In this document: positions 11,744-23,500 of the stretch, piece by piece | How the letters are laid out: each line of letters starts with the position of its first letter | Position numbering within the stretch: the stretch's first letter is position 1 | Source: Misgurnus anguillicaudatus | Taxonomy: Eukaryota > Chordata > Actinopteri > Cypriniformes > Cobitidae | Reading direction: 5' to 3' | Assembly (NCBI RefSeq): GCF_027580225.2 | Contig: NC_073354.2 | Coordinates: 30,462,001 to 30,526,000 of the forward strand | DNA length: 64,000 bases | Notes under the pieces: model-generated | The model's input: the letters and a program-made list of their open reading frames with translations, nothing else | The model's database searches: none | Told to the model about the DNA's origin: nothing | Program-made: the position numbers and the translations under genes

Positions 11744-12431
11744 ATGGCTTGAATACTTTTTCAGTGAACAGACTCTGAAAGTGAAAGTATAAGTTCAAGT
11801 TCAGTTTTCGCCTAAAGCACTGCTTGTGTTAAACCATGCAAACTGTTTTAATTATGTGTAAACATGAGTTAATGTTTACTGATGACTATTAATAAAACAC
11901 CTGACAATCTAAAAAATAAGGGTTCCTGAAATGTTCCTTTTGAGCTGTATGGATTCATAAGGAACATTCAACATCCCATAACCTTTCTCTTACACAAAAT
12001 ATAATTTGTAGTTAAAAAAGTTATACAGACTAATTATAAAAGAAATGGTTATTTTGGAAACTTTTGCCCAGAAGGTTTTTGGAGGAACCACAAAAAGTTT
12101 ATTAAGACAATAAGAAATAAGAAATGAATCAACAGCATATCAATAATAATTACAGATTGAATTCTGTACTGTCATACTGTAATTGCACTAATGTACATGG
12201 TTAGCACAATAGCATTGTGCATTACAGGTCTATTAACAATGCCATAGAAAGCAAAGTATACATCAAATCCGTAATGCAATATGGCATATGACTGAACATG
12301 GCAATTGTTATTTGGATGCATATTGATCTCCGACAAACAGAGAAAAAGTAAATTGCGAGGAGAGATAAAAACACTTTCCTGTTATCTTCAGGCTTCACCA
12401 CCAGATGTCAGACTTGTTCAACATGAGCTCT

Positions 12432-12878
12432 ATGGCCCTGTCCCAAATGGCACACTCCGGACTTGTGGTCCTCCTCAGAGTCCACACTTTGATGACATCA
12501 TAGAGTGCAGACTTTAGGGACCCTTGATGCGAGTCCACGTGGGTGCACCGGAGTCGAGTTTTGGGACAGACTCAAGCGTCACGCCGGAAATAGGAAGGGA
12601 TGTTGCCCGTCACTGTGAACTCCTCCCTTCCGTTGTCGGATTGGTCTGATTGCTCTTTCGCAAGGACTTCTGGGTTGGTAAAGTGCGCAAAGCCTGCTGC
12701 AGTGCGGGCTTCACCGGAGACCTCATCAAGGGGGCAAGGGGGCAAAGGGGGCGCTGATGAGCAAGCGTAAAAATGACGGATGGGACACCCTACGGACTCG
12801 TAGACTAAGCGAGCACGCGCAATTTAAGTCCACGAGACCGAAAGTCCACACGAAGTGCGCCGTTTGGGACAGGGCCTA
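12432..12878. mobile_element. MITE, TIR GGCCCTGTCCCAAA
   Basis: The ends GGCCCTGTCCCAAATGG and GTTTGGGACAGGGCC are inverted, with TAT directly repeated on either side. The interior is relatively GC-rich (TCCGGACTTGTGG, GCGCACTTCG-type motifs) and non-coding. A 3-bp duplication points to a PIF/Harbinger-like family, though TAT is not the usual TWA target. Confidence 0.6.
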
Positions 12879-12925
12879 TCTCAATACAGATGAAACAGTA
12901 GGCTAAGCAGTGAAAATGTGTTTTA

Positions 12926-13323
12926 TTAAAGGGATAGTTCACCCACAAATCTTCATGTTTTTTAAACCTGTATGAATTTCTTTTTTTTTGATAAACACAA
13001 AAGAATATAATTTGAGAAACAAACGATGGTAAACAAACAGCATATAGTGTCCACTGACCTTAATAGTAGGAATAAAAAAATATGATGGAATTTAATGGGT
13101 AACGTCAACTGTGTGCTTACCATCATTTATCACAAAAAAATCCAATATATTTTTTCCTACTATGGAAGTCAATGGACACTATATGCTGTGTGTTTTTACC
13201 ATAATTTCTCAAAATATCTTCCTTTGTGTTCATCAGAAAAAAAGAAATTCATACAGGTTTAGAACAACACGAGGACGAGCAAATGATGACAAAATTTTCA
13301 TTTTTGGGTGAACTATCCCTTTA
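12926..13323. mobile_element. Foldback MITE, GGGATAGTTCACCC family, copy 2
   Basis: Ends TTAAAGGGATAGTTCACCC and GGGTGAACTATCCCTTTAA are perfectly inverted. The long complementary arms meet near 13120. Confidence 0.72.
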
Positions 13324-13366
13324 AGTTTCCAGTGCTAAATAGCTGATATGTACTGAGCCCCTAAGG

Positions 13367-13852
13367 CAGTGCTTCTCAATCATTTTCTGTCACGCCCCCC
13401 CCCCTAGGAAGAGGTAAACATTTCGCCCCCCCCCAACTCTCCGCCGCGACTGTATATAGTATAATTTGTCTATAAAATTACACATCTGCAAAACATTGTA
13501 TCCTTATTAACATTTGAGAAAACACAAAAAGAAAACACAAAAAAAGAAATATTGATCAACTTACAACAAAGAATAACTTTATTAACATTGTTTTTTAGTC
13601 TGTAACAGAAAAGACTTAAAATGCATTAATTTGCCTGAAATAAAAAAAAATCAATCCTTATTTAAAGTATAATATTTTTTGACCATTTGATACTGAAAAA
13701 TTAAATTAAATATAATCAATAAATAATAATAAAAAACACAAGCGGCTTATCAGCGTGATTGGGGTGTAATGTCTTTAAGTGACCGTGCAAAAAAATCACT
13801 TCCTGAAAAAGTATTTTCCCCGGGGTCTTGCCCCACTATTTGAGAAGCACTG
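13367..13852. mobile_element. hAT-type element with C-rich end, TIR CAGTGCTTCTCAA
   Basis: The left end CAGTGCTTCTCAA and right end TTTGAGAAGCACTG are inverted. CCCTAAGG is repeated exactly on both sides (13359-13366 and 13853-13860), the 8-bp signature of hAT transposition. Two C runs near the left end (GCCCCCCCCC) recall the related elements at 41672 and 49452. Non-autonomous. Confidence 0.85.
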
Positions 13853-13928
13853 CCCTAAGGTGACAGAGTAAAAAAAGAATTTTTTTAAAAAGTTTAGTTT
13901 CACGTGCGCACACGAAACTAAACTATTA

Positions 13929-14291
13929 TGCTGCGTCCGAAACCGCCTACTTCATACTATATAGTACGCGAAAAGCAGTAGGCGAGGCGAGTAGTATGTC
14001 CGAATACATAGTATTCGAAAAACAGTATGCGAAAGTAACCGGATGACCTACTACTTCCGGTTAGATTTTGCAGTGTGCATACGATGGACACTTCACTATC
14101 CCACGATGCTCTGGGAGAGGAGTTATCCAACGAAGAAGAGGCGGCATGCGGCTGTTTTCGCGCTGAAATTACATGACGTGATGACGACATATGTCATGTG
14201 ATGTAGCAACATGGCGGATGTAGTACGTCCGAATCTCATTCATACTACCAGGATTCATCTTATTCAGTAGTATGCACTTTCGGACGCAGCC
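13929..14291. mobile_element. Harbinger-like MITE, TIR GCTGCGTCCGAAA
   Basis: The ends GCTGCGTCCGAAA and TTTCGGACGCAGC are perfectly inverted and flanked by TTA on each side (13926-13928 and 14292-14294), matching the TWA target of PIF/Harbinger elements. The interior has repeated ATAGTA/GTATG motifs and no transposase. Confidence 0.75.
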
Positions 14292-14495
14292 TTACATTTT
14301 TGCTCCATGTCCCTTTAGGGGCTCCGTAGTAATGGTATGAATACCGTGTTTCAAGATTATATTTATTTATTAATTTATATTTGAGGCTTTAGATAAACTA
14401 TACCCACAAATAAAAGTAAGATAAATATTAGTATTAAAACCCAATAAGAAAAAAATAAATTATAATTTTTTTTAAATCATCAGAAAGCATCAGGT

Positions 14496-14775
14496 CGAGT
14501 GCCCAATGTACATAATATGGTTGTATTTATAAACATTATTAGCCAACACTAACAATGAACAATTTTTTTTAGCATTTATTATTCTATAATATTAGTTAAC
14601 CACAATTTAATTGTTCATGTTAGTTCAACTTTTGTCTTAAAAAATTCTGTATTTCACACTATTTGAACTAAGATTAATAAATGCTATAGATGTATTGTTC
14701 ATTGTTAGTTCATGTTACCTAATGCATTAATTAATGTTAACTAATACAACTTTATTGTATATAGTTACCGAAATA
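14496..14775. repeat. Dispersed TTAATGTTAACTAATAC repeat
   Basis: The segment contains AACACTAACAATGAACAA, ATTTATTA and TAATGCATTAATTAATGTTAACTAATAC, in inverted halves. The same family hosts insertions at 20640-21975 and 49153-50076. Confidence 0.55.
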
Positions 14776-16701
14776 GCTTCCCATACGCTCCCACAGTCAG
14801 AAGACTAAAATAATAAAAGACTCTTATTATCGTATTATAGAGTACTTAAATACTGGCCATGATTGATTATATTCTTATAATTTCATTGCCCCTGCTCTGC
14901 TATTAAAGCCCATTACACTGTTGGAGCAGCAGGGTAGATGGTGTCAACAGGATGCCTCTGGGTCAGCTGACCACAGGAAACAGCTCTTCGGCCAGCAAGC
15001 CCTCTAACAAAGTGCTTAGACAGGCAGGAAATTGATCAGACTGGAATGTGCATTATCACAAACTACCATACAGCAAGAAGAGACAAAGAAGGTAATACAA
15101 GAAAGTAACCAATGTGACTGGCTGATGGTGGACCACACACAGGCCACAGATCCTCAAAAACCAGATAGGAATCTCAAGTTATGGAGAAAACTGTACTCAA
15201 ATGAGGATCTAGATTAAGTTGGTGAGTTCACTGCATGTTGGTGTCATTGTGAAGATAAATATACACTTTAAAAGGTGAAAAATTAGATCAACTAAAAAAT
15301 TACTCCAATTGGTAACACCTAAAAACATTTTCTTTTAACTTAAAAAAATTCACTTTAGGCGAGTTAATGTTTTTCAACTTAAAAATTACACAAGAAACTT
15401 TTCCTATAAAGAACCATTTATTTTCTATCATTTCTTTTTGCCACTACAAAGTGCAGCCGCAAATTTTTGTGGATGTTAAAGGGCCTTTATGAAATGCTGT
15501 ACAACAAAGAGAGACGAATGTACAATCATAGATCATAGATTTATCCATGCATACTTTTAAGTCATCCGTTATTGACTCGAAATACTCATTGTGACCCAGA
15601 AATTACACTTTCATATTTTCTGCATCAAAACTGGTAGCCTGCCATCAACCACTTGATGGTGATATTTCTAAACATAGCTATAAGATCTACTAGTTCAGCT
15701 GACCCTGGATCAGCTGACAGTGCAGCAACCAGACTGCATAATAAGAGACAACACAGCTCTGTTTACAACGAATGATGATAATTTTACTCCAACGTTTCTG
15801 GTCAGACAGGCACATGCAAATTACAGCGGTTACCTTTCATTCAGCAGTGACCGCTGTAGGCATCATCCTGAAAAATAGCTCATGAATTCATCTAGTGACA
15901 CAGTAAAAAGCATGCATGCATGCAGCATGAAGTTAAAACAACTTGGCAAAAAATATTCAACTTACTATTTTAAATTTTGGCTTGTGAAAGTGACATAACT
16001 TATAAATTCAAGTTGAAATTGTTTAACCTAATTTTTAAACTAACAAAAAATATACCGTACTGTGCAAAAGTCTAATAGGCTACCACCACCAGACTTGTTG
16101 TTTTAGGAGTTTTAATGTCCATCCATATTTAATTTTCAATCTATTTTATTTACAAACAGTAAAAACAAGAAATATGTACAAAAAATAAAAAAATTACCTT
16201 TTCAGGACTAAATGTCTCTTTAGGCATCGTCTGTGTTTAGGTTGACCTCTCTTGGCACTAAACACATCTTGAGCGGTTTTGAGCAGAATTAAGTAAATTT
16301 CAAATTTTAAAGAAATTAGGATTTCATTTTATTTATGCAGTTGCTCAAGTGGAACGGAGTTTACCTTAAAAACCTGACACATCAGTTTACATTTTTATAC
16401 AGTTTTAATACTACATACATTTCCTGTATTTTATGGAGGTATTTTATTAAAGAAACTGAGAAACAATTATATATGATCACTATAACATTGCAAAAACAAC
16501 AAATCTAATTCTGGCATGGTGGCCTTATGTGGGTTCACACCAGCAGCGTTTAAGGCGTCAAATTCGCGTTCATTCACGCGTAAAAGCTGCGCATGAAAAT
16601 CTAGTCATCGAGACATTCACACGGAAATTCGCGGCTTCTGCGACTCCGCTAGCATCCTGTAATCACATCACTACTAGAGCAAGCTCTTGATTGGTTAACG
16701 C

Positions 16702-17149
16702 TAGGGATGTAATGATTAACCGTGCAAATGCGCGTTTTCTCAATGAATGAATTTGAATGAATTACGGTGAAATCCAGGCACATCCGAACGCCAGGGGGCG
16801 CTCCCGTGCAGAAACTCCCTTTGTGCCACAGAAGAAGTAGCATTACGAATGCTATTCCAGGAAATGTCTACAGGAATATTTATATCACTGTTCTTCAAAT
16901 TGTTTCAGGTATTTTCATGATAATAAAGAATATTTTAAATGATTTTGTTTAACGAGTGTTGCTTTTTTAAATGCACGTTATAAATGACTCCAACTCGTTA
17001 TGGTTTTAGATTGATAAGGACTTCCTATTGACCAAATGCCGTAGTGTACGCACAAGTTGTGCATGAAACAAAGAATCGCAGCCTTGCGATTCAGAATTGT
17101 TTTCAGACAGGCATTTTTAATGGGACACGGTTGAATCGTTACATCCCTA
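16702..17149. mobile_element. hAT-type element, TIR TAGGGATGTAAYGATT
   Basis: The ends TAGGGATGTAATGATTAACCG and CGGTTGAATCGTTACATCCCTA are inverted. GTTAACGC flanks both sides exactly (16694-16701 and 17150-17157). It lies inside the 16531-17803 host element and so is younger than it. Non-coding. Confidence 0.86.
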
Positions 17150-17297
17150 GTTAACGCGGCACGTTTTTCCACCAAAGTTCAAATTTTTCAACTCGCGCGA
17201 ATGAGCCGGAATCGCGTCTACCACGCCATGCTAAACACCTCATTCGCGCCGCGAGCCTCCAGGCGCACGTCAACGTGTCTTCACATTGACTTAACAT

Positions 17298-17747
17298 CAG
17301 AGGTGTATAATACTTAAGTATTTTAGTTACATTTTCCAAACATCTGTGCTTTATCAGAGTGTTTGTCTTGTGAAAAAAAATTACTTTTCTTTACTAAAAA
17401 ATGTTCACTACATTCTAAAGCATAAAATCATACTGTGTATTCATTATATATTGCATATTAACATTTATTTAATGCCAAATTACATAAAAATTGTGTACTT
17501 TTACTTTCTTGAATAAAAGTACGAATTTTTTTTTTTACTTAAGTAAAAGTACAAAAAATACTAGATGTTTAATGTACTTAAATATTAAATATAAACCAAA
17601 AACTAGAAATTATGAAATGTAGTCGAGTAAAAATTATGATATGTTTTGGAATGTTTGTTTTCCAAAGAAAAACACTAATAAAATACAAATAATTGAAAAT
17701 GTACTTTTATGTAGAAAGTAAAAATACTTAAGTACTATACAACTCTG
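17298..17747. mobile_element. hAT-type element, TIR CAGAGNTGTATANTACTTAAGTA
   Basis: The ends CAGAGGTGTATAATACTT and AAGTACTATACAACTCTG are inverted, with a perfect 8-bp duplication CTTAACAT (17290-17297 and 17748-17755). The interior is AT-rich, repeats AAAAGTAC motifs and encodes nothing. It is the second insertion in the same host element. Confidence 0.86.
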
Positions 17748-17989
17748 CTTAACATCAAAATCACTTGCGCTTGACGCCTCTACCGCGGCTGGTGTGAACG
17801 CAGCATTTTGCACAGTAGCCTACTGTATGTTGACTTGACAAAATTGCTGCATGTTTTTTATGATTTTGTTTGGAGAACCACTAAAAAATCTACACTGTCA
17901 ATAAAAAAAAGATTCCTAGCTGTCACTGAGGATGTCCCCTAGTACCTCAGAGGTACATATTAGGCCCCTTTTAAGGGCACTCCAACACC

Positions 17990-18277
17990 CTGCTGAAAAA
18001 AAACAACAATAAAACCATTACAGAAAATTCTAATGGTTTCCATTAAAATACCAATAGGAACCATTAGCTTTTACCATTAAAACCACTACTCTGTATTCGT
18101 GTGTTTTGGGCCATATTCCATTAGAACCAATACATAGAACCAATACATACCATTAGAGACCAACAAAGGCCAATACACTGTAGTGTGTTTTGGGCCATAT
18201 TCCATTAGAACCAATAAAATTCCCAATAAAACCAATAGAACTTCTGTGATGGTGTCTATTGTTTTTTTTTTAGCAGG
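17990..18277. mobile_element. MITE, ends CCCTGCTGAAAAAAA / TTTTTTTAGCAGGG
   Basis: The inverted ends enclose repeated ACCATTA/CCAATA motifs such as TTCTAATGGTTTCCATT, and a partly duplicated segment (GTGTTTTGGGCCATATTCCATTAGAACCAATA) occurs twice. A partial relative is at about 39040-39300. Confidence 0.6.
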
Positions 18278-20427
18278 GCAGTGACAGCTTGGGACGATTT
18301 GTTGATCCGTTATTCTGACAGTGTAACTAAATTTCAACTCTGAATGACTCCAAACGAATCATCATCAAGTGAAATAATAAAAGCTTCATTAGTGCAATTG
18401 AAATTACAGTGTAGCACAAAAACGTTCATTTAAAATATCATTCACATAAATACACCATGCGGGCTAATATAAGCAATAATCAATTGAGACCAAATGTTGG
18501 CAGCTCTGTTTAATTCTTCATTAAATATCATAAAGACACACGTTTGCTGTCTGCAGGCCTAAATCGACTCTGTAACTCTGAAAATAAATGGCAGCAGCAA
18601 TGTAACAATCAACAACGAACAATAAAATACATCAAATGTGCATTTCGTCTTTAAAAACGTGAATGTAACACAGGCGTTGTGCTATAGATTCAGACACATA
18701 CAGTGAATTTTCGGGAATAAAATATTGCTGAAGAAATATTCATCAAATATGATAATGTCTTTGGAAATCGATCACAGCAGGAGTGCTTTCAAACTATACG
18801 AAACTTCCAATCCCATTTGTAAAAGGCACCGTCTAGTGAAATAAAAAGTATACCACATTGGCACTCAAGCTTTCTAGCGGCGATAGCACTTCTGATACAT
18901 TCAGCCTATCGCCTATAATATTTCTGTGGAGTGTGTTTTTGTACTGTATACAGATAACTCAAGAGTGCACATTTGTGACTAAATTCTCCCTGAGAATAAC
19001 AATGGCGTTCACTACAAATGATTGTCTTATAAATCCAATTGATAACCACTTTGAAATGAGAACTGGCAACCGCTCACGACCAAATTTCACTATGAAGATT
19101 TTGTACTAAATGTATTAAGTTGCTTTATGCTTTAATACTCTTTTTCTCGATCCTCCTGGCGACCGGCATGTTGCTATGGTTACAACCTTTCCGGCTCTCC
19201 TCGAGACCAGCTTTTGTTTTAAGTATTAATGGCTAGCTTAAATCAAATCAACATGGGACGGGCAGTCGCATGGCCTGAAAAGTGAGCTTTAGGGGTTGCC
19301 TTTTATTTAAATATCATGTACTAGTGGAGTGAATAAAGTTATTCCTCAGCATCCTATATTTGTTGGCATGCGTCAGTAATCGTTTATTTTTGTAACAACT
19401 GAACTAAACCCAACACATGGCAATGCTTTACAGTGAATATGAATCTTTAACACTGCAATATTACAGCAGGGCTAAAACATGATAGTCTCAAGCATCATGC
19501 TGCTAAATGAACAAAGTGCCGCCCAGTGGCTACGTCTCAGTGTGCAAGGTTCAAATAATCTAAAGGTCAAGCATCCACCTTATGGACCTTAAGTAAAAAA
19601 AAACACATAGAATCTTGCAGTTCATAAACATTCAATGCATGTGCTGTGCATCCACGTACTGTAGATACAGCCGGGTTCAAAAGAGACCAAAATATGGAAA
19701 TAAGCAAAGTCGTGATGATTAAAGCAAACTCGGATTGTTTTGCTGATTTGTAATCCCACAGAAGTTGGTCCGCTCAGACTTTTGGACGCCACCGTATATT
19801 CTGCGTTTGGTTAGCTTTAGATGCGCAGATATCCATCAGTTCTGACAAAAACAGGGAGCTTGAATACTTTGCATGATTCAGTATTGTTTTGCATGGCAGA
19901 GATGACCTATATGTTAGTCATTATCCTGCATCCTCCTGTAATTTTGGGTTTTCACAGTGCAGCAGACAGAAACGGGTTTTGTTGATGTTGTAAATTCCTG
20001 CGGATGTTGGCACAGTACACAGTTGATGGGAGAGAGAGAGAGAGATGGGTAAAGATTCATTCATTGAGCATTAAATGCTTACAGATTATAACATCTGATG
20101 CATGTGGGGGAGTTCACAAAAAAGTAACTCGCTCATCATTACAGTATGTGGAAAAAAGTGACTATTTTTCAACACGGTTTGGAATGACATGAGGGTGAAT
20201 AAATGGCGATAAATATGTCAAGTCCTACAGTCCAATTTTTAAAACGAACTGAATTCAAATCAGTTCCTGAACACGATCTCAGATCATGACGTCTTTGCTC
20301 ATCATGCCAACAATGTCACGCTTGCCCTCTGACAGGAACAGGTCACCGTGGGATTGAGGATATTCAAGATGCAGCTAACAGGAAAACCTCACAATGTGAT
20401 CGTTACAGCAGGTGACAAATGTCTGAC

Positions 20428-20507
20428 TCAGCACAACCAGCGGCCTGACCCCTGCGTGTTCTTCCTTCTCCTCTTACAGATGTAGTAGATAGGCAAAGCA
20501 AACAGGC
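20428..20507 (-). CDS. rnf217: rnf217 coding exon 6 (C-terminus and stop)
   Basis: After the acceptor TCCACAG (ending 20508) the exon completes a Gly codon split in phase 1 and reads LFALPIYYICKRRRKNTQ to a TGA at 20430-20428. It supplies the second half of the membrane segment and a short basic cytosolic tail. The ending GSGRWLC differs from the human ending as I remember it, while LFxxPIYxxCKxxRK is shared. The 3' UTR continues leftward. Confidence 0.9.
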
Positions 20508-23500
20508 CTGTGGAGGGATCAGCAGAACAACAGATTGAAAGCAACAATAAAGTAATTCAGGCATGCAATCACGTTTGCCAAAATGAACAATAGTAATATT
20601 AAAAACATTATACTGTCATACTTTTATCTGTGTGGTCACTTTTAACATTTTGGTAATACTACAGTAAGGTTGTACTTGTTAATGCATTAGCTAAAGTGAA
20701 CTAACAATGAGCATTTATTAATCTTATTCATGTTAGCTTCAGCATTTACTCATACATTTATGAAATCAAAAGTTGTAACTGTTAAAGGATAACACCACTG
20801 TTTTTGAATATTTTACTATGTTCTTACCTCAACTTAGACAAATGAATACATACCTCTCTTTTCTCAATGCGTGCACTTAATCTTTGTACAGCGCGTTGTG
20901 AATGTGTTAGCATTTAGCCTAGCCCCATTCATTCCTTAGGATCCAAACAGGGATGAATTTAGAAGCCACAAAACACTTCCATTTTTCCCTATTTTAAGTA
21001 GTTACACGAATAAGTATGGTGGCACAAAATAAAACGTGGCGATTTTTTCCTAAGGCGCAGTAATATTGACGGAAGTTTGTGCGAGAGTTTGCTGCAAACT
21101 AAGTCCTCTTCCGCCATACAATATAGTTCTCATTTTGATCCACTTAGTAAATCGCCAGGTTTTGTTTTGTGCCACCATGCCTACTCATGTAACTACTCAT
21201 GTAACAGTCTTTAAATAGGAAAAACATGGAAGGGTTTGGCGGCTTCTAAATTTATCCCTGTTTGGATCCTAAGGAATGAATGGGGGAAGGCTAAATGCTA
21301 ACACATTCACGACGCGCTGTACAACGATTAAGTGCATGCATTGAAAAAAGATAGATACACTGCAAAAAATGATTTCCAGGAAAAAATATCTTAGTATTTT
21401 TGTCTTGTTTTCAGTAAAAATATCCAAAAATCCTTAAATTAAGATGCTTTTTCTTGATGAGCAAATCTGCCAATGGGGTAATCAAAAAAACCTTTTTCTT
21501 AAACACTAAAATTCAAGAAAATTTCAAGAAAAATTTGCTTACACCATTGGCAGATTTTTTTGCTCATTTTATGCACAAAATCACTTAAATTTGATATTTT
21601 TCGTCTAAAAACTAGACTTATTTTCTTGGGGCGTTTTGCTCATCAAGAAAAAGCATCTTAATTTAAGAATTTTTAGATATTTTTACTGAAAACAAGCCAA
21701 AAATACAAAGATTTTTTTTCTTGAAAATCATTTTTTGCAGTTTATGTATTAATTCATCTAAGTTGAGGTAAGAACACAGTAAAATTTTGAAAAACTGTGC
21801 TGTTTTCCTTTAACATTGTTAATGCTCAATAAACTAACCCAAAGAATTATATTGGAACTAACTAACATTAACAATAATTAATAAATGATGATGAACTACA
21901 TAATATTGCTCACTGTAAGTTCAAGTTAGCTATGCATTTACTAATGTTAATAAATATAACTTTATTTTAACGTGTTAAAAAATAAAAATGAAATATGGGA
22001 CGTGTAAACACTATCATAATTTGTTACACGGCTGGGATGCTTGATTGGCCAGACGTGACATTGCCAGGTTCATTCTTTTGAGACAATACTGCTTTTGACA
22101 AGTTTAGTTTAATATTTAAAAAAAATAAATATAAATATGTCTTCTAATAATAACAACATATTTGGCATTATATTTACAAATGATTCAACCAAATAGTGTG
22201 TTTGTGACATTTGAACGTCTTGTATTATCTTAAAACCGAAAGTAAATCTATTTTCATTATGGAAGGTCTGTGTTCATTAAAAATTAGCAAATCAAATATT
22301 TCAAACCAACATTTAAAAGGAAATCACCACTGTTTTCCATTTTTTTACTATGGTTTTACCTCAACTTAGATGAATTAATAGATACCTATCTTTTTTCAAT
22401 GCGTGCACTTTTAATCTTTGTACAGCGCTTCTTAAATGTGTTAGCATTTAGCCTAGCCCCATTCATTCCTATGGCTCCAAACTAAAGTTTTATGTTGTGT
22501 CACCATACTTACTCGTGTAACTACTCATGTAACAGTCTTTAAATTGGTAAAACGTGAAAGTGTTTGGTGGCTTCTAAATGCATCTCTGTTTGGAGCCATA
22601 GGAATGAACGGGGCTAGGCTAAATGCCAACACATTCACAACACGCTGCACAAAGATCAAAAGCGCACCCATCGAAAAAAGATAGGTATGCACCACTTAAT
22701 CCAAGTTGAGGTAAGAACATAGTAAAAATTGAAAAACTGTGGTGTTTTTTTTTTTTTAAAGCTCCTTACCTTACTTATGAGGTAAATATCTGTGTAATAA
22801 GCAGAATAAATAAAATAACAAATATAAACTTTTAAAGCACAACTTCTCATCATGTAGATCTGGTCGTGATGCGCCAGCTAACCCCACGCAATACGTCATG
22901 ACGTCAAGAGGTCACAGAGGACGAATGCGAAACTCTGCCCCAGTGTTTACAAGCATCTTGAAAGAATACCGTTCCGACGTTGTTGTATGTCAACTGATAC
23001 TAATTAATGTCTTTGTGTCAGTTTATTGTTTAAAATGGTCCGCAAATGTGCGTTTTATATATGTAACACGTGACCTCCCTACGTCACTACGCATTTACGT
23101 TAGGTCGCGCTGGACCGGACCTAAACGAAAAGTTGTGCTTTAAAAGTGTATATTTGTTATTTTTCTTGTCAAAAATGACAATCGTTTCGCTAGATAAGAC
23201 CCTTATGCCTCGTTTGGGATTGTTTATAGTCCTTTGAAACTCCGTTGAAAAAAACTGTTAAGTGTTGAGTTAAGTATTAATTGTTGGTGTCTATTAAAGT
23301 CCATTAAAATGAGAAAAAACCTGCAATGTTTTCCTCCAAAAACATAATTTCTTCTGGACTGAACAAAGAAAGACATCAACATTTTGGATGACATGGTGGT
23401 GAGTGAATTGTCTGGATTTTTCTTTTAAGAAAATGGACTTTTCCTTTAAGAAATATTTACTTGTGTATATACATTTTTTATTTATATATAATTTATATTA

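Larger units (their letters stand above)
16531..17803. mobile_element. Palindromic host element with two nested hAT insertions
   Basis: The outer ends GGTTCACACCAGCAGCG and CGCGGCTGGTGTGAAC are imperfect inverted repeats around a CG-rich interior (AATTCGCGTTCATTCACGCG, TCACATCACTACTAGAGCAAG, TCGCGTCTACCACG). It is split by complete insertions at 16702-17149 and 17298-17747. A related, uninterrupted segment lies at about 36240-36480 and shares the TAACCAATCA...CTCTAGTAGTGA motifs in the opposite orientation. Confidence 0.72.
11111..20427. other. Spacer between tpd52l1 and rnf217 stop, with rnf217 3' UTR
   Basis: No coding exon was recognised in this 9.3 kb. It holds a block of transposable elements between about 11.4 and 18.3 kb, each listed separately. 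From 18350 to 20427 the sequence carries few recognisable repeats and probably contains the rnf217 3' UTR, read right to left. One AATAAA on the minus strand near 19383 could be a polyadenylation signal, but I cannot single it out. The segment 14880-15230 is non-repetitive and unassigned. Confidence 0.5.
20640..21975. repeat. Dispersed GTTAATGCATTA repeat, outermost of a three-level nest
   Basis: The left part (TTAATGCATTAGCTAAAGTGAACTAACAATG) and the right part (AACTAACATTAACAATAATTAATAAATG) belong to the same family as 14496-14775. They are separated by a foldback element at 20783-21813, which itself contains a MITE at 21358-21742. The outer boundaries are approximate. Confidence 0.6.

Noticed and set aside
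15032..15217. 61-residue plus-strand open frame in unique sequence
   Set aside because: No similarity I recognise and no exon signals. It may only be part of a conserved non-coding segment.
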